From Sphingobium sp. DEHP117 (GTDB taxonomy: Bacteria; Pseudomonadota; Alphaproteobacteria; Sphingomonadales; Sphingomonadaceae), in the NCBI RefSeq assembly GCF_030867385.1, contig NZ_JAPFBJ010000003.1:1-64000 (forward strand): a stretch of 64,000 nucleotides of DNA. Direction: 5' to 3'. The position numbers and the translations under genes were made by a program. The notes beneath the pieces are model-generated. The model ran no database searches. It had not been told where the DNA came from and was given only the letters and a program-made list of their open reading frames with translations. Shown here piece by piece: positions 17,585 through 25,547 of this stretch (positions within the stretch are counted from its first letter, which is position 1; the number at the start of each line of letters is the position of its first letter).

Positions 17585-18226
17585 CTACGGACGGCCTGGC
17601 GCAGCCGTCTCGGGCGGCCCTGCGCGTAGCACGACGAACAGCGTGGCCGCGCCGGCTTCGCTCCGGCCGGCAGGGGGCCGGTCGCCGATCGCGAAGAAGA
17701 TGGCATTGGCGGTACGCGGCGTTGCACTGGCGGCCGCGACAGCCGACTGGGAATTGACGGGCACTCCGGCGACGCTCGCGAGATAGGCGCGGGTCTCGCC
17801 GGGCAGCGCGCGGCCGGTCCGCACGTGCTCGGCATAGCGTGCCGGTCCCGCATTATAGGCTGCGAACAGACCGGGATAGCCGAAGCGGTCATACATCAGG
17901 CGAAGATAGAGCGTCCCCGCCAATATGTTGTCGCGCGGGCTATGTGGATCGGACCCGAGCCCGAGCCGCGCGCGCATTTCGGACCAGGTGCCGGGCATGA
18001 GCTGCATCAGCCCCATCGCGCCGGCGTGGCTGGTGATCGGGCGACCGTCCAGCATCGTGCGTCCGCCGCTCTCGGCGCGCATGACGCGCTCGATCCATTC
18101 TACCGGCACGCCGAAACGCGCCGAGGCTGCCTCGATATAAGGCCGCCAGTGAACGACCGACTGCGCGCCAGCCGGCGCCGCCGCTAGCAGCGCCAAGGCG
18201 GTGATGGCGACCCTCAGCCCAGCCAC
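17585..18226 (-). CDS. Lytic transglycosylase (SLT domain), conjugation-associated
   Basis: A GTG start at 18226 (VAGLRVAITALALLAAAPAGAQ) gives a clean signal peptide and overlaps the traF stop by 13 bp; a longer reading to 18352 has no such signal. The SLT domain shows IERVMRAESGG (catalytic Glu), GAMGLMQLMPGTW, DNILAGTLYLRLMYDRFG and LFAAYNAGP. It cuts peptidoglycan in the periplasm to make room for a transfer channel (VirB1-type role). Neighbour traF supports conjugative transfer. Confidence 0.85.
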   Translation of the reverse strand: MAGLRVAITALALLAAAPAGAQSVVHWRPYIEAASARFGVPVEWIERVMRAESGGRTMLDGRPITSHAGAMGLMQLMPGTWSEMRARLGLGSDPHSPRDNILAGTLYLRLMYDRFGYPGLFAAYNAGPARYAEHVRTGRALPGETRAYLASVAGVPVNSQSAVAAASATPRTANAIFFAIGDRPPAGRSEAGAATLFVVLRAGPPETAAPGRP

Positions 18227-18744
18227 AACAGCCGCGCCTCGCCGATGACGTCGCCGCGCGATGTCGGTCCGAAATAACGCCCGTCGAACGAATCCGGGCT
18301 GTCCATCAGGAGGAACAGCGCACCGGTTCTCAGTGTCACACATCCGCTCCACCGCGGCATCGGCCGCCCGCGGCCGTCAGCTTCGCGGCGATCAGTGACT
18401 GGGCGGCCATTTACGGAGATATCGCGACCACGGGCGCAAACGCGGTCGCCGGGCACGGCCGCGACGCGCTTCACCAAAGGGACGTTGATCGGAATGTAGC
18501 GCCGCTCGGCGGCGAGCCGGCGCCAGCGGTCGGGCACGCGGGCCAGCACCATGTCGCCAGCCGCGATGTCGTGACGGCCGCCAACGGCATAGAGGCCGAT
18601 CGGCGCGCTGGCCGACACGTTCCAGACCAGCCGCGGCGTCGGGGGCAGCGCGATCGTCGCCGTCAGCGCGGCGACGCCAACACTGATCAGCACGGAGGCC
18701 CGAACCGGCAGACGGGAGGGTAACAGCCTAGCCATTTCCGCCAT
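18214..18744 (-). CDS. traF: TraF-type S26 family signal peptidase
   Basis: 176 residues. An N-terminal membrane anchor (LISVGVAALTATIALPP) is followed by NVSASAPIGLYAV with the catalytic Ser, VPLVKRVAAVPGD with the catalytic Lys, and the C-terminal LLMDSPDSFDGRYFGPTSRGD typical of TraF. TraF peptidases mature conjugative pilin. It overlaps the upstream HTH gene by 17 bp and the downstream transglycosylase by 13 bp, so the three are translated together. Confidence 0.88.
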   Translation of the reverse strand: MAEMARLLPSRLPVRASVLISVGVAALTATIALPPTPRLVWNVSASAPIGLYAVGGRHDIAAGDMVLARVPDRWRRLAAERRYIPINVPLVKRVAAVPGDRVCARGRDISVNGRPVTDRREADGRGRPMPRWSGCVTLRTGALFLLMDSPDSFDGRYFGPTSRGDVIGEARLLWLG

Positions 18745-19036
18745 CCCGCATGTTCGCGCGCGACCAGGCCTCGATATCGTCGATATGGTAGCGCCAGACG
18801 GTGCCGTGTTTCCGGCAGCACGGACCGCGCCGCTCGCGGCGCATCTTCTTGAGCGTGTCCGCTGCGAGGCCGAGATGGAACGCGGCCTGCTTGGTTGTCA
18901 GGAACGGGCAATGTTCGCGTGCCCGCCGGGCGCGCTCCGCGGTCGAAGATACAGCTCCACCGTTCACAGCGGGCGGCGCCACCTCGGTCGGTGTTCGTGC
19001 GCCGCCGCCTGCTTTGTCGTTCGGATCGTGTGTCAT
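18728..19036 (-). CDS. Small helix-turn-helix protein, possible excisionase (RdfS-like)
   Basis: 102 residues. A disordered N-terminus is followed by a MerR/excisionase-type winged helix: FLTTKQAAFHLGLAADTLKK, then MRRERRGPCCRKHGTVWRYH. In rhizobial ICEs the recombination directionality factor rdfS is a small winged-helix gene next to traF. The overlap with traF here suggests the same role, but only position and fold support it. An ordinary regulator is the alternative. Confidence 0.65.
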   Translation of the reverse strand: MTHDPNDKAGGGARTPTEVAPPAVNGGAVSSTAERARRAREHCPFLTTKQAAFHLGLAADTLKKMRRERRGPCCRKHGTVWRYHIDDIEAWSRANMRDGGNG

Positions 19037-19066
19037 GGATGCAGCGTCTAGTCCGACGAACCCGCG

Positions 19067-19948
19067 TTACCCGCCGATCAGGCCCGCACGCGCCGCTTCC
19101 TGATCCGCGACGTAGGCGTCCAACATGTCCGCCTGACCGGGAAGCAGCGCGTCGATCGCCGGGAGGCCGTCAATATCGTCGCGGTAAAGCAGCACCGATG
19201 GGCACTGGCCTTCGACATTACCGAGATTGGGGCGATGCTGGGCATAGCCGATGAGCGCGGCCAGATCGGGATCGAACGCTCGAGCGATGGCGGGCGGGTA
19301 GACGAGATACTGATTCTCGAACGTCCGCAGCCATCCGAGGCAATAGGAGGTGATGACCGCGCGGCGCACATGATCGGACTGGTTAGCGCCGGCACCATGC
19401 AGGATCGATCCGAGGAACAGCAGCGCGGAGCCGGGTGGCATTTCGGCGGCGACCGGACGTGCATCGCCCGGTTGCGATGCCGCATCGTGATGGCTGCCCG
19501 GCCAGACCAGCGTCGCGCCACTCTCCAGCGTGAACGGATCGATCGGCCAGATGACGTTGATCTGATAGTGCATCCCGGTCTTGACGCCGCCCCAGAGATC
19601 CTGGTCGCGGTGCGGCACCTGCGCGAGCGCGCCGGGATGGATTTCGATCGCCTGGGTGAGGTTGAGAACGATACGATCGCACCATTCCCCGAGCACCGTT
19701 TCGGCGATACCGCAGATGATCGGGTGCAGCACAAGGCCGGCGATATGCCGTGAACGCCGCAACAACGCGCCAAAGCGCTTGGTGCGGGCTCCGTAGAATC
19801 CGCCTTCGCAAAAGGGCGTGGCGACGAAGCGCGGTGCGAGTTCGGCTTCGAGCGCGGTGATTAGCTCGGTCGGCACGGCGTTATCGACAATGACATAACC
19901 GTCGGCGAGCAGCATCGCGGCTAGGCGGGCGGGGTCGTGCATCGCCAT
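19067..19948 (-). CDS. Phytanoyl-CoA dioxygenase (PhyH) family protein
   Basis: It starts MAMHDPARLAAMLLADGYVI at 19948, 5 bp after the luxI stop; 293 residues. The Fe(II)/2-oxoglutarate cupin shows the HxD facial pair in QVPHRDQDLWGG, the WPIDPFTLESGATLVWPGSH strand region and the distal His in SILHGAGANQSDHVRR. PhyH genes beside luxI recur in sphingomonads. The substrate is unknown; hydroxylation of a signal or its acyl precursor is an untested idea. Confidence 0.85.
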   Translation of the reverse strand: MAMHDPARLAAMLLADGYVIVDNAVPTELITALEAELAPRFVATPFCEGGFYGARTKRFGALLRRSRHIAGLVLHPIICGIAETVLGEWCDRIVLNLTQAIEIHPGALAQVPHRDQDLWGGVKTGMHYQINVIWPIDPFTLESGATLVWPGSHHDAASQPGDARPVAAEMPPGSALLFLGSILHGAGANQSDHVRRAVITSYCLGWLRTFENQYLVYPPAIARAFDPDLAALIGYAQHRPNLGNVEGQCPSVLLYRDDIDGLPAIDALLPGQADMLDAYVADQEAARAGLIGG

Positions 19949-19953
19949 TCCCT

Positions 19954-20568
19954 TCACGCGGCTCTTGCCGCCGCATCGGGAGTGATCGCACCCGGCACAT
20001 AGATGCCGTTCGACGCCAGCAGCGCAGGCGTACCGGCGCAGATCTCGATGCGGAACGCTCCAAGGAACGCGCCATCGATGCGGCGCGCGGGGCCGAGCGG
20101 CGCTGCGCGCCAGCCCATCGCCAAAACCTCCTCGCGAAAAGCAGCGGTCACGACGCCGGTTAGCATGGTGATTCCGCTGCCGAGCGCATGATCGACCATC
20201 GCCGAGATGAGCCGGTTGCGGACACGCAGGCGTCCGGGGGCGCCCAATCGTTGCGGCAGGCAAAGTCGCGTAATCTCGCGAACCTGCTCCCCCCGGGGCG
20301 CATCGCACTCGCAGAGCGACGCGAAACGATCGGCGAGCAGATGCGCGCCCTCTGTCGATAGCAGCCGCATCGACCCCTGGTGAATGCAGCCATCGTCGGT
20401 GGCGATCAGATAGACCGCCTTGTCGCCGTCATAGCTGTCGATTTCATAGCGGCCGCCGACGACCGGAACATCCCAGCCCAGCAGATCGACGAACAGGGTC
20501 TTGCGGTCCTCGAACATCGAGGCGGCGCGCGCATCGGTAAGCGAGCACCCTTGGACAATATGGATCAT
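19954..20568 (-). CDS. luxI: Acyl-homoserine-lactone synthase (LuxI/TraI family)
   Basis: 204 residues, start ATG 20568. Family landmarks: MFEDRKTLFVDLLGWDVPV (conserved Arg, Phe and Trp), EIDSYDGDKAVYLIATDDG (the E-x-D-x-YD triad), GSMRLLSTEGAHLLADRF and REITRLCLP (Glu and Arg). It makes AHL signal from SAM and acyl-ACP. It heads a tight operon with phyH, an HTH gene, traF and the transglycosylase, with luxR 93 bp upstream on the same strand. Signal synthesis may therefore be coupled to transfer. Confidence 0.92.
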   Translation of the reverse strand: MIHIVQGCSLTDARAASMFEDRKTLFVDLLGWDVPVVGGRYEIDSYDGDKAVYLIATDDGCIHQGSMRLLSTEGAHLLADRFASLCECDAPRGEQVREITRLCLPQRLGAPGRLRVRNRLISAMVDHALGSGITMLTGVVTAAFREEVLAMGWRAAPLGPARRIDGAFLGAFRIEICAGTPALLASNGIYVPGAITPDAAARAA

Positions 20569-20579
20569 AGCAGTAGCTC

Positions 20580-20596
20580 CCGTTCAACGTGAACGG
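20580..20596. promoter_or_regulatory. Perfect 7+3+7 palindrome just upstream of luxI
   Basis: CCGTTCA-ACG-TGAACGG lies 11 bp before the luxI ATG, abutting its ribosome-binding site (GGGAG). Lux-type boxes are ~20-bp dyads, but this one is too close to the start for classical activation. It could be an operator for repression or a hairpin masking the ribosome-binding site. Confidence 0.5.
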
Positions 20597-20660
20597 TCGC
20601 AAAAGGAGCAGAGATGCGGAGTTCAAACAGTCGTCAATATTGAGGATGCGGCGATCCTAC

Positions 20661-21407
20661 TCAGAAGCGCGGGACGATCTCCTCGATGCAGACGATCCCG
20701 CAGGCGAGCGCGATCGCCGGGAGCTGCGCGCGGGAATAGATGCCGAAATGCTCGCGCAGGTCGCGCATGTAGGTGCGCACGGTCGTTGGCGCGATGTGCA
20801 TCATGATCCCGATCTCGACGTCGCTCTTGCCCATCGCCGCCAAGCGAAAGCATTCGAGCCGCTTTGGGCTGAGATGGGGCAATTCCAGGCGGCGCGCCGG
20901 AAAGCCGTGCAAGCGCCGCGCCTCGGTAAAAGCCTCGCTCGCCATCAGCGTCGCGATCCGGCAGATATGCGATGGCGGCAATTGCCCGTCGCGCGTTGCG
21001 AACGTACAGCATCCGGGCGGCTCGCCGGCGACGCCAATCGGAACGGTGAGGCCGTTGCGCAGGCCATGACGCGCGGCTTCGCGCACGATGCGCGCCTGCC
21101 GCCGCGTGAAGCCGCCCAGCAGTCGCTCCATTTCGTGCCAGCCGAACGCCCGGCTTGTCGAGCGCGCCGCGAGCAAGGCGGGATCGTCGCGGTAATAGCC
21201 TTCGGCGACGAAAACGTCGCCCCAGCTCTGGAAATTGTCCATGCGGAAATATCGCCCACCGGGCTGAAAGAAGGCCATGCTCTGGACGATCGCGAGCCAT
21301 GGGAGGCCGAGCTGGCGTGCGGCGGCCTCGCTGCAACTGAACAGCTCGCGATCACTGTTCGCGCGCCTGGCCTGCTTAATATAGGCATCGAGGTCGCGAA
21401 ACGGCAC
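20661..21407 (-). CDS. luxR: LuxR-family AHL-responsive regulator
   Basis: GTG start at 21407 preceded by AGGAG; 248 residues. The N-terminal autoinducer-binding domain shows MDNFQSWGDVFVAEGYYRDD and PALLAARSTSRAFGW, with the conserved Trp, Tyr and Asp spacing. The C-terminal LuxR HTH is LSPKRLECFRLAAMGKSDVE followed by IAPTTVRTYMRDLREHFGI. It is the partner of the adjacent luxI. A TraR-like role in switching on excision/transfer genes is inferred from context. Confidence 0.9.
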   Translation of the reverse strand: MPFRDLDAYIKQARRANSDRELFSCSEAAARQLGLPWLAIVQSMAFFQPGGRYFRMDNFQSWGDVFVAEGYYRDDPALLAARSTSRAFGWHEMERLLGGFTRRQARIVREAARHGLRNGLTVPIGVAGEPPGCCTFATRDGQLPPSHICRIATLMASEAFTEARRLHGFPARRLELPHLSPKRLECFRLAAMGKSDVEIGIMMHIAPTTVRTYMRDLREHFGIYSRAQLPAIALACGIVCIEEIVPRF

Positions 21408-21493
21408 CGAGGGGCACTCCTTTCGACGCGCGCGTTGCGGGCGCGTCTATCGGGCGCGTGGTTCCAGCCCACGCGCGTGCAGCCCCCGATGAT

Positions 21494-21820
21494 TTACTTG
21501 GTCTTGCTCGGCCGCCCCGTCGGCTTGTGCGGATGGCGCCGGAGCGTCACCGCCGGGCGCGCCAGTATCGCGCCGATTTCCAGTTCGTCGTCCGAAACGA
21601 TCGAGATCGATATCCGGCCGGACAAGAGATAGACGGCATTGACGCCGAGTGCCTTCGCGAGCCGCTCCATTGCTTTCAGCGTCGGGCTCGACCGGCCATT
21701 TTCGATCGCACTCAGATAAGAGCTGCTCGTGCCCGCATCATGGGCGAGCGCTTCTTGCGTGATGCGCATCGCAAGCCGCAATTTCCTGAGATTCAAACTG
21801 AAGGACTTCGACGCATCCAT
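21494..21820 (-). CDS. XRE/Cro-type transcriptional regulator
   Basis: 108 residues. A five-helix HTH domain (residues ~8-65) includes LRLAMRITQEALAHDAGTSS, YLSAIENGRSSPTLKAMERL and AKALGV. A basic C-terminal tail follows (VTLRRHPHKPTGRPSKTK). It lies upstream of luxR on the same strand (86 bp gap). QseC-like control of ICE quorum sensing is possible; target sites are not visible. Confidence 0.8.
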   Translation of the reverse strand: MDASKSFSLNLRKLRLAMRITQEALAHDAGTSSSYLSAIENGRSSPTLKAMERLAKALGVNAVYLLSGRISISIVSDDELEIGAILARPAVTLRRHPHKPTGRPSKTK

Positions 21821-22302
21821 AAGGGCGTAAGTTCACGCCCTGCGACCATTACTCCACACTGGATACAGGTTGGAGTTATTATCTATATTATTACGTTTTT
21901 ACAAATATTTAAATGAGATTCCCGAACAACGCGCACTCAACTCTGATGCGGATTCTCAGGCGCGCCAAAAGACCGCATTCGGACGGTCGAATCGGTCGAT
22001 GACCGAAGCCCTCACGCCAGGACATTGGCCGTGGCCGCCGCAGTGGAAATCCCATCGGCGTCGTCACATCCGGGGCGAGCATTGATTTCAAGCGCCGAGC
22101 GAATCACGATGCGAACAACGTCCCGTGGACACGTCCGCAATCGCCGTTCCGGCGTGGCGTACAGGAATCATCGGATAGTTTGACGTGCCTGTGTGTCGTT
22201 GTCTCCTTTGATTTGAATGCAGCGAAGCGGAGCGTCGCATTGGTTCATAGTTATGAAATCACCGTTCGTGTCGGGCCGCTGGCCGCCCACCATGCCAACC
22301 GA
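21821..22302. other. Intergenic, AT-richer, no gene seen
   Basis: About 480 bp between the XRE gene and the 3' end of the CoA-transferase gene. It begins with an AT-rich stretch around 21870-21915 (likely the XRE promoter region) and contains the 66-bp repeat R1 (21949-22014). No ORF here resembles a known protein. Confidence 0.6.
21949..22014. repeat. 66-bp two-hairpin repeat, copy R1
   Basis: It matches 39193-39258 at 58 of 66 positions without gaps, in direct orientation. It contains two adjacent hairpins: GACCG...CGGTC and TCGGTC-GAT-GACCGA. In the other copy the first stem reads GGCCG...CGGCC, so a paired position changed on both sides. The two copies bracket the LysR-regulated cassette. 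Confidence 0.75.
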
Positions 22303-23448
22303 CTACTCGCAACAGTCGGTTCTGGCGGTAATCCCGCAGCGGTCCGGTTTGCTCCAGCCCCGCCGAATTGTACTCGGATCTTCATGATGCAGCGGGATCG
22401 GTCCGGGGATCGGTAGTGACGAGCCCGAAAAACGTGGCGCCGGCATTGCCTGAAGGATATTGTCGATCTCCCGATAGACGCCTCGCGCTGCCATATGAGG
22501 ATGGCGCGCCGCTTCGTCCGGATCAAGCACGGGGGCAAAGCAGGCATCGCTGCCTTCCAGCAGTGCGCGCCATTCTTCCCGTGTCCGCATGGCGAATATC
22601 TCGCTAAAACGCTGCTTGAGCTCGGGCCAGGCATCACGATCATAGCCGTCGTCAAAACTGCTATCGCCGGCCAACCCCAGCTTTTTGCAAAGCAGCGCAT
22701 AGAACTTGGGCTCGAGTGATCCGACTGAGATGAAATTCCCGTCGGCGCACCGATAGGTCGAGTACCAGTGAGGGCCGTCAAGGATGCTGCAGCCGCGTAT
22801 GCTGGCAACCTGGCCGGCGGCCTTCAGGCTCAGGAGCAAGTTCATCATGTGAGCGCTCCCATCGACGATCGCGGCGTCAACCACTTGCCCATTCCCGGTA
22901 TCCCGGGCGTGCATTGCCGCTGCGAGGACGCCGATGGCCAAATAAAGCGCTCCACCCCCAATATCGCCTACCAGGCTTGGCGGCGCCATTGGCGGTTCAC
23001 CAGGATGCCCAGCATACCAAAGGGCTCCTGACAGCGCGATATAGTTGATGTCATGGCCGGCCGCTTGGGCGAGAGGTCCCTGCTGCCCCCAACCCGTCAT
23101 GCGACCGAATACAAGGCGGGGGTTACGCGCTAGGCAAACCTCGGGACCAAGGCCGAGCCTCTCCATCACCCCAGGCCGCATGCCTTCGATCAGTACATCG
23201 CCCCTTTGGACGAGATCCAGGACATGCGCGACGCCTTCGGGGGACTTCAGATCCAAGGCAATTACACGTTTCCCGCGGTTCACAATGGCGCCGCTGCCAA
23301 GATCGATATTTTCGGAGTTAGGGCTTACGCGTTCAATGACGACGACATCGGCGCCAAGGTCGGCCAACAGCATTCCGCAAAACGGCGCCGGGCCGATGCC
23401 CGCAATTTCGAGTATTTTGAGGCCTGCAAGCGGACCAGTTTTCGTCAT
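22303..23448 (-). CDS. CaiB/BaiF family CoA-transferase
   Basis: 381 residues (MTKTGPLAGLKILEIAGIGP). Typical family III features: FCGMLLADLGADVVVIERV, GADGNF-type strand (RCADGNFISVGSLEP) and the catalytic Asp in PSLVGDIGGGALYLAIGVLA. It moves CoA between carboxylic acids or racemises 2-methylacyl-CoA; sequence similarity to alpha-methylacyl-CoA racemase leaves both open. It diverges from lysR across the AATTCA-N14-TATTC site, 134 bp upstream of its start. It may activate or epimerise the pathway intermediate. Confidence 0.85.
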   Translation of the reverse strand: MTKTGPLAGLKILEIAGIGPAPFCGMLLADLGADVVVIERVSPNSENIDLGSGAIVNRGKRVIALDLKSPEGVAHVLDLVQRGDVLIEGMRPGVMERLGLGPEVCLARNPRLVFGRMTGWGQQGPLAQAAGHDINYIALSGALWYAGHPGEPPMAPPSLVGDIGGGALYLAIGVLAAAMHARDTGNGQVVDAAIVDGSAHMMNLLLSLKAAGQVASIRGCSILDGPHWYSTYRCADGNFISVGSLEPKFYALLCKKLGLAGDSSFDDGYDRDAWPELKQRFSEIFAMRTREEWRALLEGSDACFAPVLDPDEAARHPHMAARGVYREIDNILQAMPAPRFSGSSLPIPGPIPLHHEDPSTIRRGWSKPDRCGITARTDCCE

Positions 23449-23581
23449 TCAGGCATACCTGCGTCTGAGACCTTGGCGCTTTGATCCAGGCCGTTTCGCC
23501 GCTCCAGATTTCGAGACGGGTTGCAGTCGTGCTGGGCGGCAGTGTCGAAAGTAAGACTGGCAAAATGACCTTGATTCGCCT

Positions 23582-23609
23582 AATTCATTCTCTGGAGCAA
23601 TTATTCCTG
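23582..23609. promoter_or_regulatory. Putative LysR-regulon site 1 (CoA-transferase/lysR intergenic)
   Basis: AATTCA-N14-TATTCCTG. Three further sites with exactly the same spacing are at 26643, 32760 and 38803, all in the same orientation relative to minus-strand genes. This copy ends 6 bp before the lysR ATG (23616), suggesting autoregulation, and lies 134-161 bp upstream of the divergent CoA-transferase gene. Confidence 0.65.
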
Positions 23610-23615
23610 TGGGGC

Positions 23616-24530
23616 ATGTCCATGCTCGATTCTCGCCTCAAGCATGCCGTCGCGGTTGGTCAGCTTCGTTCCTTCTCCAGGGCAGCGGATGCGGTTGGTG
23701 TCACGCAGTCGGCGGTGACCAAGAGTGTCGCTGAACTCGAACGGTATCTTGGCTATTCCCTTTTCCATCGGACCTCACGGGGCGCGATGCCGACAGAGGA
23801 GGGACGCGAATTTATCGATCGCGCAGCGCGCTTGCTTGCCGACGCAGCTGAACTACTCGGAGATACAGCCCGCCGCGCCGACGCCTATGCGGGCCCGCTT
23901 CGAATCGGACTGTTCCCAGGGTCAATCGACTGGTTGCTCACCCAACCTCTGGTTTCTTTGCTGCGGCGCCATCCGGCAGTGCGCGTCGAAGTCGTTTCGG
24001 GCAACAGCGAAAGGGGCGTGCGACTCCTGTCGCGCGGCGATATCGATGTCGCCTTTGGACTTGAAGCGGCCTTTGCACGCTGGCCGGAATTCAAGTGCGA
24101 GCGGGTCGCCTCGATCGAAATACTGCCTTTTGTGCGGAACAATCATCCCATTCTGGGGATAAACCCGACCAGCAAGGAGCCGCTGGTCCAGTTCGAATTC
24201 GTAGTGCCCTCATCTTCCGAACCCTACACATCGATCATTCAGCAGATGTACGAAAAAAGCGGTAAGCGTCCCGCTGACTGGATCCACATGACAGACTATT
24301 TTCAATTGGTTCGACGGATCGTTGCCACATCCGATGCTATCGGGATGGTTGCAAAACAGTTCACCGAGAACTCATGGTTTCGCGCCAATTTCGTGGCCTT
24401 GGAGGGAATCGGTTTATTCGATCCATTGACGCTTTGTTATGCTGTGCGTAGCCGCTGGCAGGTAAAACCGGCTGGCCGTGCGCTCGTCAGCCTTGTTCGT
24501 CAGGCATGGCGCACCGCACCATCGGATTAA
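23616..24530 (+). CDS. LysR-type transcriptional regulator
   Basis: 304 residues from ATG 23616 (MSMLDSRLKHAVAVGQLRSF). The HTH is SFSRAADAVGVTQSAVTKSV followed by AELERYLGYSLFHRTSRGAM; the effector domain starts near residue 95 (GPLRIGLFPGSIDWLLTQPL). A longer reading to 23481 is unlikely because the site at 23582-23609 would be coding. It is the only local regulator next to the beta-oxidation cassette and the likely reader of the four-site motif. Confidence 0.87.
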   Translation: MSMLDSRLKHAVAVGQLRSFSRAADAVGVTQSAVTKSVAELERYLGYSLFHRTSRGAMPTEEGREFIDRAARLLADAAELLGDTARRADAYAGPLRIGLFPGSIDWLLTQPLVSLLRRHPAVRVEVVSGNSERGVRLLSRGDIDVAFGLEAAFARWPEFKCERVASIEILPFVRNNHPILGINPTSKEPLVQFEFVVPSSSEPYTSIIQQMYEKSGKRPADWIHMTDYFQLVRRIVATSDAIGMVAKQFTENSWFRANFVALEGIGLFDPLTLCYAVRSRWQVKPAGRALVSLVRQAWRTAPSD

Positions 24531-24581
24531 CGGCAAGGGGGCGGGGTGCGATCGGAAATCCGCTGCATCCGTCGCGATCAG

Positions 24582-24635
24582 CTAGAGCATTTCGCGCAGA
24601 AGTGGGAACCGGCTTTCCGGCAGGAAATGCTCTAG
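24582..24635. repeat. Palindromic intergenic repeat with IS inserted at its end
   Basis: Perfect 12-bp arms CTAGAGCATTTC and GAAATGCTCTAG surround a 30-bp loop containing TGGGAACCGG. This type of agagcat...atgctct palindrome is scattered in alphaproteobacterial genomes. Its terminal CTAG (24632-24635) is the duplicated target of the adjacent IS. Confidence 0.65.
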
Positions 24636-25484
24636 GCTGTGGTGACGATTTAATCATTTGATCCAGAGCATGATGCTGGCGAGTTTGATGAAGCCGAGGA
24701 AGTTGGCGGCGAGTTTGTCGTAGCGTGTGGCGATGCGCCGCCATTGCTTGAGCTTGGCGAAGAAGCCTTCGATGCCCCATCGCTGGCGATAGGCGATACG
24801 GTCGTAGCGGTGCTGATATGTGCGATGGCGACGGGGCGGGATGACCGGCTCGCCGCCTTGCTCGTAGATGAGGTCATGCAGGCTGTCGGCATCGTAGGCG
24901 CGGTCGGCCAGAACCATCCCGGCCGGTATGCCCCGGATCAGATCGCAAGCTGGCGCCATGTCGTTTTGCTGGCCGGGACCGAGGATGAAGCGGATCGGCA
25001 GACCAAGAGCGTCGACTACGGCGTGGACCTTGGTGCCGAAGCCGCCTCTGGAGCGGCCGAGAGCCTGGGCTTGAACGCCCCCCTTTTTACCCGTGCTCCC
25101 GCCGCCTGGGCCTGAGCGCGGATCACCGTCGCATCGATCGCCAGCCATTCGATGTCGGGATCATCCGATACCGCCTCGAAAATCCGGTCGATCACACCTT
25201 GCTCGACCCAGCGGTAATAGCGCCGCTTGGCCGTCTGATAGGAGCCAAACCTCTCCGGAAGATCGCGCCAACGACCGCCCGATCGTGCCAACCACAAGAG
25301 CGCATCAAGAAACCGCCGTCCGTCACTGCGCGGACCGCGCTTGCCCTTGCGGCCACCCGGCACAAACTCACGCAACCGATCCCACTGATCGTCCCGAAGA
25401 ACCTCGCCTTCCACACCAGCCCCCAAAAGCCAGCGTTGAATCAGACTTCCCCCTCAGTGTGAATCCCTAAAATGTCACCACAGC
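24636..25484 (-). mobile_element. IS5-family (IS427-type) insertion sequence, 849 bp
   Basis: 11-bp perfect terminal repeats GCTGTGGTGAC (24636-24646) and GTCACCACAGC (25474-25484), flanked by CTAG on both sides (24632-24635, 25485-25488). It holds one transposase split over two overlapping frames with a slippery run. Size, ends, target and frameshift fit the IS427 group. It looks intact. Confidence 0.9.
24654..25426 (-). CDS. IS5-family transposase, made by programmed frameshift
   Basis: The first frame (25426 to 25016) encodes MGAGVEGEVLRDDQWDRLRE and ...WLAIDATVIRAQAQ with the first catalytic Asp. The second (to 24654) encodes GGFGTKVHAVVDALG, MVLADRAYDADSL (second Asp) and YRQRWGIEGFFAKLKQWRRI (Glu). 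Joining occurs at an AAAAAGGGGGG run (25078-25088, minus strand), as usual in this group. DDE chemistry; moves the IS. Confidence 0.88.
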
Positions 25485-25547
25485 CTAGCAAATTGATCTT
25501 GGGCATTTTCCGAGTTGGCGGGTGATTCCACTCGCCTCGAAAATGGC

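Noticed and set aside
20580..20596. Calling the palindrome a classical lux box
   Set aside because: It is 17 bp and 11 bp from the start codon, too close for RNA polymerase recruitment; recorded only as an unassigned dyad.
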